From: Leptomonas pyrrhocoris
Taxonomy: Eukaryota > Euglenozoa > Kinetoplastea > Trypanosomatida > Trypanosomatidae
Length of the DNA: 64,000 nucleotides
Reading direction: 5' to 3'
NCBI RefSeq assembly: GCF_001293395.1
Contig: NW_015438361.1
Span: 801,950 to 865,949 of the forward strand
The stretch's first letter is position 1. Each line of letters begins with the position of its first letter. The notes under the pieces were generated by a model. It saw only the letters and a program-made list of their open reading frames with translations. It did not search any database and was not told the origin of the DNA. A program made the position numbers and the translations under genes. This document shows, one piece after another, positions 10,723-19,809 of this stretch.

Positions 10723-12408
10723 TTATTCCTGGGATTGTTGCTGCAACTGTTGTTGTTGCTGCTGCATCATAGCCAGCATCTGCTGCATCATAGCTTGCAT
10801 ATTGTCGGATGGCGCCGCAGCCGAAGCCGCAGCAGGGACAGGAGACGAGCGAGCGTTATTGGAATTCGAGCTCTGATTCGGTGAAGCGCTGGCACTCGCA
10901 GAGCCAGCGTTGTTGTGTGCTTGCTGCTGCGGCTGCTGCTGCATGTTCATCATCATCTGCTGCATCATCGACATCATCTGAGCCTGGGGGTCGGGTGATG
11001 CTGCTGCTGCTGCTACCGGTGCAGGGGAAGCGCTGCCGGTGTTTATCGAAGGCGCAGCGGGTTCGTCGTTGTTCCCGCCTAGGCTCGTCTCCACGACAGG
11101 CGGGAAGCTAACACGACGTTGAATGTACTTGCGCTGCAACAATATCGCACCACGTCGCTCCTTTGGATCGCCCATCACGTGATCTTTGATGGGCTGCAGA
11201 AGCCGTGGAAGCTCCAGATCGATGCTGCTCTTCAAGAGTCGAATCCAACCTCGCTTTTCCAGCTTCTCCATGTCCGGGAAGTCCTTCGAGTCCACCTTTG
11301 TCAAAAAGTTGCGTATTTCCGCGCACGATGGAAAGTTGTTCTCGCTCACGTGATAACGACTCGCCAGCTCTTTGCAGATGACGCTGTACTCCTCGTAGAA
11401 ACGCTCCTTCGCCTTGGATTTGCCGAAGACAGACGGTAAGCGAGTTCGATAGGTGGCGCAGACGAGCGCAAACAAGAGCACGTCACTGGCGCGCCGCATC
11501 ATAGACGTCACGCGGCGGTCAAGGGACTGCAGCGGAATGGTGACGATGAGCTCGTAGAGCAGATCCTCCTTTTCCTTTTCAAACAACGCGTGATCGGTGC
11601 CGTCGCGATACGGCTTGTCCCAAAAACTCGAGACGTAGAGTCGCGGCGGCTCCGTGCTGCGAAGTAGATTCGACAGATTCCAGTAGAGCGACCCGTACAC
11701 CCGCATCAGCTCCTGCGGCCGCACCGAGTCTGCCTTGTTCATCACAATCCGAATCTTACTCTCGTGGTCCTTCAGCGACTGGCCAAAGACCTGCCGCAGC
11801 TCCGGCCCGGCGTCGAGTTTCGTCGGGTCAAAGAGGAAGAAGACGAGATCACTCTTCTCCACAAACCACCGGCACACCTCTGCGTAGTTGTAGCGACGGG
11901 CGTGGGCGTCACCGGCGGCCTCGAGGATGCCAGGCGTGTCCACAAAGGACACCGAGCGGAGAATGGGGTGCGGCGCCACGGCTCCGGCGAAACACTCGGA
12001 AAAGGCGTCACCGAACTGGGAAAGACCGCGAAAGGGCTGCCGCGCGTCGGCCATGAGCACTCGACCCGGAATCTGCTGCGGCTTCTCGCCGTACATAACC
12101 ACCGTGAACTTGTCCGTCACGGGCTGCGGACCGGTGAGGAGGTAGTCGCCCTGGAGGAGGTAATTGATGAAGGAGGACTTGCCCGCCGAGAAGGGGCCGA
12201 GGAAGGTGACGAACGGCTTCTTTTGCTTGATGGACTCTGAGAACCAGGTGGGGCGGAAGACGTTGTACAGGTACCGCGTCTCCACCGGCTCGATGCGGTT
12301 GAGGTACGCTTGGGAGAGTTGCACTAAAATAGACTCGATGTGACGATCCCACGCGTCCTCCCGCTGCACCGCTTCGGGGACGGCATCGTCTGCGGCTTTG
12401 GGAGGCAT
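10723..12408 (-). CDS. EHD-family ATPase lacking the EH domain
   Basis: A 561-residue dynamin-like nucleotidase of the EHD (Eps15-homology-domain) family. These ATPases tubulate membranes in endocytic recycling and cilium formation. P-loop GPFSAGKSS lies near residue 74, DTPGIL near 157 and NKAD near 224. The stretch LMRVYGSLYWNL and the SFWDKPY segment match the EHD core rather than classical dynamin. Helical segments follow to about residue 400. The usual C-terminal EH domain is absent. In its place residues about 440-561 are low complexity, with Met/Gln runs (MMQQMMM, then long Q runs) and Ser/Ala-rich spacers. The start is the first in-frame ATG; the frame continues upstream but has no earlier ATG. 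AP-2 sigma and the ARF-GEF in the same window also serve membrane traffic. Confidence 0.9.
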   Translation of the reverse strand: MPPKAADDAVPEAVQREDAWDRHIESILVQLSQAYLNRIEPVETRYLYNVFRPTWFSESIKQKKPFVTFLGPFSAGKSSFINYLLQGDYLLTGPQPVTDKFTVVMYGEKPQQIPGRVLMADARQPFRGLSQFGDAFSECFAGAVAPHPILRSVSFVDTPGILEAAGDAHARRYNYAEVCRWFVEKSDLVFFLFDPTKLDAGPELRQVFGQSLKDHESKIRIVMNKADSVRPQELMRVYGSLYWNLSNLLRSTEPPRLYVSSFWDKPYRDGTDHALFEKEKEDLLYELIVTIPLQSLDRRVTSMMRRASDVLLFALVCATYRTRLPSVFGKSKAKERFYEEYSVICKELASRYHVSENNFPSCAEIRNFLTKVDSKDFPDMEKLEKRGWIRLLKSSIDLELPRLLQPIKDHVMGDPKERRGAILLQRKYIQRRVSFPPVVETSLGGNNDEPAAPSINTGSASPAPVAAAAASPDPQAQMMSMMQQMMMNMQQQPQQQAHNNAGSASASASPNQSSNSNNARSSPVPAAASAAAPSDNMQAMMQQMLAMMQQQQQQLQQQSQE

Positions 12409-13087
12409 CAGATTTGTTTTTCTTTTCCTTTTTAACACTCACAGAGGTTAATGCCCTGCAAGTGGTGTAGCAAGCAATCAGCGTGTATAGATGTACAGCG
12501 GAGAGGAAAACAAAAACTGCCGAAATTATTTCATCTACTGCGCTAACGACCAGTAACACACCAGGATCGTGCGCGCTATCTTTTGTTGTTGATGTTGACG
12601 GTTTTATTTTGTGTGTGTGCGTGTTGTGCGTCGATAGAGAAGAAAACGAAGAGAACGAAGAGGCGCAAGCAGGATCGGTAAGCAGCAGTCGAAAGAAGAC
12701 CCGCCTTTCCCCACAAACCTGGAGCGGCAGGTGCACCGCCCCTTTTTTGGTGCTTCCGTCAAACATTGAATTTGCGTAATTGTAAATAGAGATGCTCAGC
12801 TTTTGCGATGTCGAACACGCACCGCCCCTGCAAAAGAGAAAGGCGACTGCCTGCTCCTCTTTCATTCCGTGGCAACACAACGAAATCAAATAGCTTGGGT
12901 CAGAGAATGCAAACAGAAAAGAAAGCCAGCAGCATCCCGCAAACGCCGACACCGGCAACGATAAACAACTTCGCTGTGCAAACGAATAGGCTCGGTGTGC
13001 AACAGCACCAGAGATAAATCGAGCACCTCTCACTTCTCAGAATACGATAGCAAGACTTCCAGTCGATTTCATTCCTGCTACAAGCCG
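12409..13087. other. Intergenic
   Basis: Spacer upstream of the EHD-like gene, with a T-rich to G/T-rich stretch near 12580-12630. A long frame crossing it in a different register from the EHD gene has no coding character and is rejected. Confidence 0.6.
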
Positions 13088-15316
13088 TTACAGTGCTTCA
13101 GCGAATTCACCAAAAGCGTAGTGTATGAGTGCCTCCAAACCCATCGTCTCGCGCTGCCGCTCTCGCTGGAAGGCCGCATCACCGTAGCCGCCATTCTCCG
13201 GGCCGTCACCAAAGCCACTCCGCGACGCCCTCGGTAGCGACGACGCCGTGAAGCTGTCGTGCGAGAATTCGACCTCCTCCTGTAGGTTCTCCTCCAACCC
13301 GGACGCCATCGCAGCCCCAGCGCCGCGTCCGGCGTAGCTGCCGGCACCACGCCGATCCCGACTGCCGCTGTTACTGCTATTCAACTTGTTATGCTCAGCA
13401 CCGCGGCGGTTCAATTGATCTTTAATAAAGTACTCCTCGGACAGCGGAAGAAAGGCGCGGATGGCCAACGGAGTGTTGAAGGTGACGGGTGGGCCACGAA
13501 ACACACTCGTGGGCGAGGAAGCGGCGGACTGCAGCGGAGACGATGCCGCAGAGACGGAAGCAGGGGATGGCGATGCAGCTGCCGCCGTCACTGCTGTTGG
13601 GCTTGCAGCCACTGAGCTGGTGGAGGCACCACCGCCACCTGCGGCTGCTGCTGCTGCTTGACTTACGTACAACACCCCGACCGCACGCGGACACATGTGT
13701 GTGCCGGCGGTGTCGACCGACCCTCCACCCAGCTGCAGCCACGCGGAAGATCCCTGCCAGCAGCGGGCGCGGCGGGTGCCGGCGGTTTCGAGAAGCTCAC
13801 GCGTGACTCCGTTGCGCAGCTGCCGCAGCACCTCCATCGACATCGCTTGTCCCGCAAAAAACGCAGCGGCGGGGGAGGAGGGCGGAGCGGATGTTTGCGT
13901 CCCGGCATTTGTGGCGTCCGATGACGGGTATTGGGGTAGCCGTGCGCCCTCTAGCACGGCGACGGAGAACATATCCGCATCCCACGCGTAGGCGAGCTGC
14001 AACGCGTCCTCCACCACCGTCTGCGCAGCTGCCGACGACGAGGTTGGCCAGCCAGCGCGGGGCTCCTGCGACGGGTTCCACAACAGCACCACGTTGGCAC
14101 CCCATAACCGAGTGGTGAAGAGCACGCGCAACACCGGATGATGCGGCAGAGGTCGAAAGCGCTCACGGCAGGTGTGCGTGGCACCGAGCAGCAGCTCTGG
14201 TGCTTTGCAGGTGGCCATTACCTCAAGGGCGGCGGCCTCTGTCCCGATGAGCAACAGCACGGAGTGACGAGTGTGCGCAAGACGTAGCAAGTGCTCCTCC
14301 GCCGCATTGGACACGGACGACGAGACGGCGCCCGGCTGCGTGCCGGAGCAACACGTGAGACAGCGCGTCAACCCGGAGAGGGGAGAAACATCGAGAATAA
14401 TCGGCTGCAACGTGACGTCGTTGGCCCGTTTGCGGGTGGGGGAGCTGGCCAAGTTGGCCGACACGCTGCCAACTTCGTTGTCCAGCTTGATGGTGCGCAC
14501 GGGCACGAGGCACAACGGGGAAAACGGAGCCACAGCAGCGGTGTTTTGGTGTTGGTGGCGCGGCGCAACCTTGCGAATTTCAGCGAAACGACTGACGTCA
14601 ACTTCGGCACGGTACAGACCATCGGCGCCGACGCCGTTGCCGCTGCCGTTGGGGTTACCTGTCATCCAGTCCAACGCGTCCACCCTCCGATTTGCCGCCG
14701 CCATCGCATCCGGGGCGGAGGTGTGGAGAAAGATAAAGAGGGTTTGCTGCAGCTGCACCTCCAGCTGCCGCTCCGCCGCACCGCACTGGCGCTCGAGGCG
14801 GTCCAGCTCTTGCTCCTGCTGGTGCACCACGCGCTCCGTCACTGTGGAGTCGACGATCATGTCCGAGGCGGTGTGGCTGTCGGCCACCTCCAGCAGGGAG
14901 GCGAGTTGCTGCTGATGCCGCTCGCGAAGGTTGTTCATCACCCCTTCGTTGACCTCCAGCAGCGATGCAAATTGCGCGTTAAACTGAAGAACGAGGTGCG
15001 CCACTGCACGCAGGAGCTCCATGTTGCGGCTCACGAGAGTCAAGAGCCACAGGAGAGACGGGGCGGCATCAGTGGAAGATGCGGAGGGGGACGTCAATGC
15101 CTGGCCTTCGCCTTCGTCGAGGAGAGAGAGAGGAGAGAGTGCATCGCTGAGAAAGGTGCGTGAGGTGAGTGAAGTAGATGGTGTGAAGAAGGCGGCCTCG
15201 CCGGCGTTCTGGGCTGGGCCGCTATAGCTAACTTGCTTCCTTGCGCCGCTCGGTTCGACAAGAAAGGTGTCCCACGACTCTACCAGAGCCACCATGGGAT
15301 CTTCGTCGCCGGACAT
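13088..15316 (-). CDS. Unknown coiled-coil protein (742 aa)
   Basis: I do not recognise this protein. The ATG at 15316 (MSGDEDPM) lies 117 nt after a strong splice acceptor at 15434-15453; the longer open frame upstream reads through that acceptor and a (GT)n tract, so it is not coding. Residues about 60-190 are helical, with a coiled coil around QEQELDRLERQ. A middle hydrophobic domain (about residues 380-500) contains the strand-like segment HSVLLLIGTEAAAL. Residues about 570-640 are Ala/Ser-rich and low complexity, and the C-terminus is Gly/Arg-rich then acidic. By eye the coiled coil followed by a hydrophobic alpha/beta domain faintly recalls C12orf4/FERRY3-like proteins, but this is only a lead. 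Confidence 0.85.
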   Translation of the reverse strand: MSGDEDPMVALVESWDTFLVEPSGARKQVSYSGPAQNAGEAAFFTPSTSLTSRTFLSDALSPLSLLDEGEGQALTSPSASSTDAAPSLLWLLTLVSRNMELLRAVAHLVLQFNAQFASLLEVNEGVMNNLRERHQQQLASLLEVADSHTASDMIVDSTVTERVVHQQEQELDRLERQCGAAERQLEVQLQQTLFIFLHTSAPDAMAAANRRVDALDWMTGNPNGSGNGVGADGLYRAEVDVSRFAEIRKVAPRHQHQNTAAVAPFSPLCLVPVRTIKLDNEVGSVSANLASSPTRKRANDVTLQPIILDVSPLSGLTRCLTCCSGTQPGAVSSSVSNAAEEHLLRLAHTRHSVLLLIGTEAAALEVMATCKAPELLLGATHTCRERFRPLPHHPVLRVLFTTRLWGANVVLLWNPSQEPRAGWPTSSSAAAQTVVEDALQLAYAWDADMFSVAVLEGARLPQYPSSDATNAGTQTSAPPSSPAAAFFAGQAMSMEVLRQLRNGVTRELLETAGTRRARCWQGSSAWLQLGGGSVDTAGTHMCPRAVGVLYVSQAAAAAAGGGGASTSSVAASPTAVTAAAASPSPASVSAASSPLQSAASSPTSVFRGPPVTFNTPLAIRAFLPLSEEYFIKDQLNRRGAEHNKLNSSNSGSRDRRGAGSYAGRGAGAAMASGLEENLQEEVEFSHDSFTASSLPRASRSGFGDGPENGGYGDAAFQRERQRETMGLEALIHYAFGEFAEAL

Positions 15317-15433
15317 CAGCGTGGTTGCGTGTGGGCGTCCGTGGTTTCGAGTGAGAGAAGACAATGTGTTCGACAAGTGGTGCGCTCCACTCGCCGTAAT
15401 TGACCAAAAGAAAGAAACAATTTCAGGTGGTTT

Positions 15434-15453
15434 CTGCGCAGAGAAAAAAAAAA
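15434..15453 (-). promoter_or_regulatory. Probable trans-splice acceptor
   Basis: On the transcribed strand T10 (15444-15453) is followed by CTCTGCGCAG, with the AG at 15434-15435. This is the textbook kinetoplastid acceptor arrangement and sets the mRNA start 117 nt before the ATG at 15316. Confidence 0.7.
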
Positions 15454-15470
15454 GGTATTGATGACGATGA

Positions 15471-15494
15471 TGTGTGTGTGTGTGTGCGCGCGCG
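15471..15494. repeat. (TG)n(CG)n dinucleotide tract
   Basis: Alternating purine-pyrimidine tract just upstream (transcribed strand) of a probable splice acceptor. It is potential Z-DNA sequence. Confidence 0.8.
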
Positions 15495-16191
15495 TTTGTT
15501 GTGCTTTGCACGAAGCCACTGTCATGAAGACAGAGAAAGAAAACGAGTTAAGAGTTATAAATACTTTCCATTGCAAAACAGAAAGGTTTGTGCGCATCAA
15601 GTGGCTGCGCGCGACGAAACAGCGCTATTACCTTTCCGTTTTATCGGCGCTACGAAGTCGAACGCTCAACAACAGCTTGTACTTTTGAAATAACAAGCCA
15701 ATACAACCTTTTGCAGTCGAAGAAACAGGCAACGCATGCAGCTTCAAGTGCATGTAGTTTCGGCGCTAAAAGCTGCTGTTTTTATTTTCACACGAATGCT
15801 TTTCTTTTTCTGCCAACAGCGCTGTGTCATCCATCACAACGAATTGTTCGGCGTTAAACCCTCTTGCCTCTCGCTCTCTCACAGAATCGGCTGTGCACAT
15901 GAGCCACGTTGATCCAAACAACAAAACAACGAAGGAAAGAATTTCGTCTCCCTCACTGACTGAAAGAAAGACAGAAAAAACGATGAAGAGGAAAAGGGGA
16001 GAGAAGGAAAAGGCGATGCGAATAGAAACAGAACAAATATGTCTCTGTGTCCAGATGATGTTATTTCACCCTTCCTCCGCAGCTTGTCAGCAACGCGTGC
16101 GCATCTTCCGGCTATTTCAACCGTTGCGGTGTCTTGCGTCCATTGCGTTGTCTGCTGACATGAAGAAGAAGAAAAAGAAAACGATAGACTG

Positions 16192-17187
16192 TCAAATCAG
16201 CATGCGATGACCCTTTGCTGCACCCGCCACAGGAGGGCGAGGACGGTCATGCTGCGAGGCGGCTGAGGCACCACCAGCGTTGAACGGCACAAAGGCGCTC
16301 TTCACGTCCTCCACGAGTGTTTCGCGGGTGTCGGTCTCCACCTTCTGCGCAAACTTGATCTCGTGCCGCGATGCCTGCTCACGAAAGGCGGCAGCGGACG
16401 ACGCGTACTGGATCTTCACCTTTGGACTGCACGACGGTGGGCATACGTACACCATCACGTACTCCGCCCGCGACGTCTTGGGTGACGGGTAACGGACGAG
16501 CACAAAGCGCGGCTCCGCCTCCGGCAGCACGTCCTTGACGTTCTCCAAATCTCCGTTGAGTTTCCTCACGGTCGTGTCCAGCTGCAGTTGTTCTGACACA
16601 ATCTTGAAGGTCACAACCTCCACCGTGCCCTTCGCAAATTGCGACAACATCTCGTCCGCCTCCGCCGTCATTTTGATGGCCACGCCCGGGAGTGCGACGG
16701 GCTGCGGGGCCACCTCCATCCGTGCAATCGCGGCCTGATTACGCTCACTCTCCGTCATCAAGTCCTCGCGGATCTTTTTGGACTCCGCCTCAAACAGCGA
16801 GGGCAGCAGCTCGCTCACAGACGAAATTTGGATCGTGCGCTTCTGCGCGTGTGGCGTAGCCCCGACGACGCGGGACGTGCCGGTGGAGAACAGCATGCGG
16901 TCCTTCGCGCTGGCGGCGTTGTCGACGTAGATGACAACGTACTGCGAGCTCGGCGAGGTGCGCACAATCACGTAGGCGCCACTGGGGTTCTTTGTCTCAA
17001 GCAGTTTGCGCGTTGCCTTGAGGTCGTCCTCGAGTCCGCCTCCGCTGGACGTCACGGGAGGAGCGAGCAGCTTCAGCATCTCCTTTTCGATCACGATGAG
17101 AATGGCGAACGCCGTGGAGCTGCGCTTCCCCGACTCCTCCAGCGCCGACTGCGCATCGGCGGCAATTGAGAAATCGATGCGCAGCAT
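16192..17187 (-). CDS. Twinfilin (two ADF-homology domains)
   Basis: A 331-residue protein, close to the family length (about 330-350 aa). Two ADF-H domains are visible: about residues 1-140 (RIDFSIAADAQ start, then YVVIYVDN) and about 165-300 (VAIKMTAEADEMLSQF, then YVMVYVCP). The linker and the short basic tail RPPVAGAAKGHRMLI match the twinfilin C-terminus, which in animals and fungi binds capping protein and phosphoinositides. Twinfilin binds ADP-actin monomers and filament ends. The start at 17187 is an ATG and the N-terminal sequence already matches the family. The product is expected in the cytosol; a nuclear role has been reported for Leishmania twinfilin. Confidence 0.92.
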   Translation of the reverse strand: MLRIDFSIAADAQSALEESGKRSSTAFAILIVIEKEMLKLLAPPVTSSGGGLEDDLKATRKLLETKNPSGAYVIVRTSPSSQYVVIYVDNAASAKDRMLFSTGTSRVVGATPHAQKRTIQISSVSELLPSLFEAESKKIREDLMTESERNQAAIARMEVAPQPVALPGVAIKMTAEADEMLSQFAKGTVEVVTFKIVSEQLQLDTTVRKLNGDLENVKDVLPEAEPRFVLVRYPSPKTSRAEYVMVYVCPPSCSPKVKIQYASSAAAFREQASRHEIKFAQKVETDTRETLVEDVKSAFVPFNAGGASAASQHDRPRPPVAGAAKGHRMLI

Positions 17188-17853
17188 TGTGACTGGGTTC
17201 TTCTACAGAAGTGTTCGATGATGCTGAAGGTAGAAATCGGTGAAAAGGAAGAAGAGTGTTGATGACCGCGACTTCCTGGATCGGGAGAGAAAGAGAAATC
17301 TAGGCGCACGGCCAAGGAATAAGACACATGAGGAAATCCGCTCGTACGCGAGATAAAGAGTGCTTTTTCGAAAGAGAGAAGTGGGAGGCTAAGAAAAGTT
17401 CCGAAAAGATAAATCGTGTACGTTGAGGAATGTTGTCTTTTTGTAGTAATCGAAGAAAGCAAGAACACAGATCATTGCGTGTAGTGACGTCAACAGTATT
17501 GCACGCGCCATGGATCAACATCGGATGCTTGAACAACTATATATGTGCTCATTGCTAATCCAAGAGGTGATTTCTTTTTTTTTTTAATTCCTCGGATTGA
17601 TCTTACGATCACTGCGCAACAAAAGGGGGAGGGGAAGGCACTCATTGGGAAGAAACGTCTTTCGGTCTTTATGCGGCACGAGTTACAGAAAGGAAGCTCG
17701 AAACAAGACAAGGCGTGCATGTTCGTACAGCAGCAAACGCTTTTCAACGTATTACCTCAACGCCACCTGCGACAGCGGGAATAGCTGCGCTCGAACACAC
17801 GGCACGCTTCTGCACGCACAGACACACGTGCTGCTCTCACGATATGGCAGCAT
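17188..17853. other. Intergenic
   Basis: A+T-rich spacer with a T11-type run near 17574-17585. I see no gene or structured element. Confidence 0.6.
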
Positions 17854-19809
17854 TTACAGAAGACCTTCGGCGCGAGCTACATCTACGAGCTGCTGACGCA
17901 CGTTTGTGATGACGTCGCTAAAAGGGTGTGTAGGTCCGTACTTGTGCACGCAGCTGTCCACCATGCGCTCCAGCACCCGACACAGCGCGCGGTAGGCCTC
18001 ACGGCGCGACTTGGGCGCGAAGGACGGGCTCATCACCCAGTACCGGACACTGGTGAAGTCCACATTCACAAGGTCAAACGCCGGGACAGCAAACCAGCCT
18101 TTTGCGTCCACCGCTTGCAGTTTTGTGACGACACGCAAGGCGATGTGCTGCACCTCCGCCAGTGCACTGCCCAACGACGCGTGCCGGCGCAGCAGCGCAC
18201 ACGCGTTCAGGTCGGCATCACCACCGTATTTGCACCGGCTGTCACGGACGGCGCCGGTTTCTTTCAATGAAGGGGCACCACCCGTCACCTTCATCATGAA
18301 GCCCTGAAAAAGACGTTGCACCGTCCACTGCCACTGGCACCACAGCTCATAGATCTCCTGCCGTGTCGCGTGGCTGCTGGCGGGCGGAGCTGCCGTCGTG
18401 ACACGAGCCACATACTGATAAAAGAGCGCCTGCATCTCAAAACACAGGCGGCGCAGACCGAGCAGGCTGTAACCGTGATTCCACGCCCGCACCAAGATGT
18501 CCTTGAACTCCAGCTGCTCGATGTCCAGCGCGGGACGAGCCGGTGGAGCCGCGTTCCACACATCGTTCAGCGTACGACCCTGTGAAGCGTTTTCCAGCTT
18601 CTCGAGTGCGGCCAGGCGGCTGATCGGAGAGGCGGCGGCCACACCGAAAATGTTCCACACATCAGCTTTGCTAATGTCCAGCAGGCTTTGCAGCGCGAGG
18701 GACGTGGTAGCACCTCCCACCTGTGCGCGGTAGGCGGCAGCTGAAGGAAAGGGAATCACCTCGGTGTGTCCCGCCGTGTCGGACGCTGACGCACGCACCA
18801 CACTTCCACCCGACAACAGTGCGGCAGCAACGCTTCCAGGTGACGGCGGTTGCTGCTCGTGTTGCAGCCGGGGCGGTGCGGAGGAGGAAGACGCGGTGGG
18901 TGGCAGCTTGTTGGCCTCCGTCTCACAGATAAAGCGAGCAGGCCACTGCTCCAAGTGAAAAACACCTGGAAGGTCACGCAGAATGCCCGCCACGTACGCT
19001 AAGGAAGGGGCAGCGGCAGTACCCGCATTCATTTTGGTGCCGTTGCCCGCAGACGCCCCGCGGATGGCACCATCTTCCTTCGCCTGTCGCGGGTCCTCTA
19101 TGTGAAGAAGCATCTCGATCAGTGTCGCCTCCAGCGAGTTCACCCCGTCCTCGATGCAGCGCACCGTTTCTTCGACATCGGCACGCGCGCGCTGCGTGAG
19201 GGCCTCTGGCACACCGTCTGCCTGTGTGACGGACTGCGCACGCAGCACGACGTCCTCGAACTCTAACTCCAGCGCCTGGAATCGGCAGTACAACTCCAAT
19301 GTCGTGACGCGCACCGTTGGCGCCGCTGCTCCTTCGAGAGAGGCAGCGAATGGTGCACCGGAGAGGGCTTCTGCCGTCGAAGCGGGCTGCAGGTAAAACG
19401 AAGCCGTGTCAAGGCGAATGACGCGGCACAAGAGGGACAGCGTCTGCTGCAGGGCCGCAGAGCACCACTGATAGGGAAGGGGCACCGACAAGCGCGACAC
19501 CGCCGTACCGCTCGTGAAAACTTGCGCTGGCGTGGACCGGTGCCCTGTGGTCCTCTGAAAAAATTCTACAGCGGTCATGGGCTGATCGCCATACTCGATG
19601 AACCGCCTGAGGGCTTTGCAATCTTCTTGCGTCAGAGGAGACGGGGCGGTGGCGTCCGTAGATTCCTCTTCCTGTGAAAGACTGCGGTGGCGCTTTCTGG
19701 TCGACGCAAGACCCTCACTAGAAAGGAGATGCACGTCACTCGGCAGTGGAAAGCTTATGAGGGGCTTTGGAGACTGACTCGCTGCCTCGTCAGCAAATAT
19801 CTGCTGCAT
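17854..19809 (-). CDS. Unknown 651-aa protein with possible C-terminal divergent bromodomain
   Basis: No confident family match. Residues 1-60 are Ser/Glu-rich with a basic TRKRHRS patch, a possible nuclear signal. Most of residues 100-560 is predicted helical, with a Leu-rich segment FKDILVRAWNHGYSLLGLRRL. The last 95 residues resemble a bromodomain: WFAVPAFDLVNVDFTSVRYW fits a ZA loop, and CVHKYGPTHPFSDVI fits the end of helix B, BC loop and helix C (compare NCxxYNPPxHxVV in BET-type domains). The acetyl-lysine-binding Asn position would be Gly here, so binding may be altered. Trypanosomatids have several divergent bromodomain factors acting at transcription start regions; assignment to them is inference. 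The first ATG of the frame was chosen. Confidence 0.85.
   Translation of the reverse strand: MQQIFADEAASQSPKPLISFPLPSDVHLLSSEGLASTRKRHRSLSQEEESTDATAPSPLTQEDCKALRRFIEYGDQPMTAVEFFQRTTGHRSTPAQVFTSGTAVSRLSVPLPYQWCSAALQQTLSLLCRVIRLDTASFYLQPASTAEALSGAPFAASLEGAAAPTVRVTTLELYCRFQALELEFEDVVLRAQSVTQADGVPEALTQRARADVEETVRCIEDGVNSLEATLIEMLLHIEDPRQAKEDGAIRGASAGNGTKMNAGTAAAPSLAYVAGILRDLPGVFHLEQWPARFICETEANKLPPTASSSSAPPRLQHEQQPPSPGSVAAALLSGGSVVRASASDTAGHTEVIPFPSAAAYRAQVGGATTSLALQSLLDISKADVWNIFGVAAASPISRLAALEKLENASQGRTLNDVWNAAPPARPALDIEQLEFKDILVRAWNHGYSLLGLRRLCFEMQALFYQYVARVTTAAPPASSHATRQEIYELWCQWQWTVQRLFQGFMMKVTGGAPSLKETGAVRDSRCKYGGDADLNACALLRRHASLGSALAEVQHIALRVVTKLQAVDAKGWFAVPAFDLVNVDFTSVRYWVMSPSFAPKSRREAYRALCRVLERMVDSCVHKYGPTHPFSDVITNVRQQLVDVARAEGLL

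Larger units (their letters stand above)
15317..16191. other. Intergenic
   Basis: Holds the probable splice acceptor of the 742-residue protein (15434-15453), a (TG)n/(CG)n tract at 15471-15494 and a short CATGCA/TGCATG inverted repeat (15735-15754). I see no gene. Confidence 0.6.

Noticed and set aside
12008-13033. Long minus-strand frame overlapping the EHD-like gene start
   Set aside because: It lies in another register over the true gene and reads through pyrimidine tracts upstream; it has no homology and begins outside a proper context.
14291-15163. 290-codon plus-strand frame
   Set aside because: Antisense shadow of the 742-aa gene with no homology.
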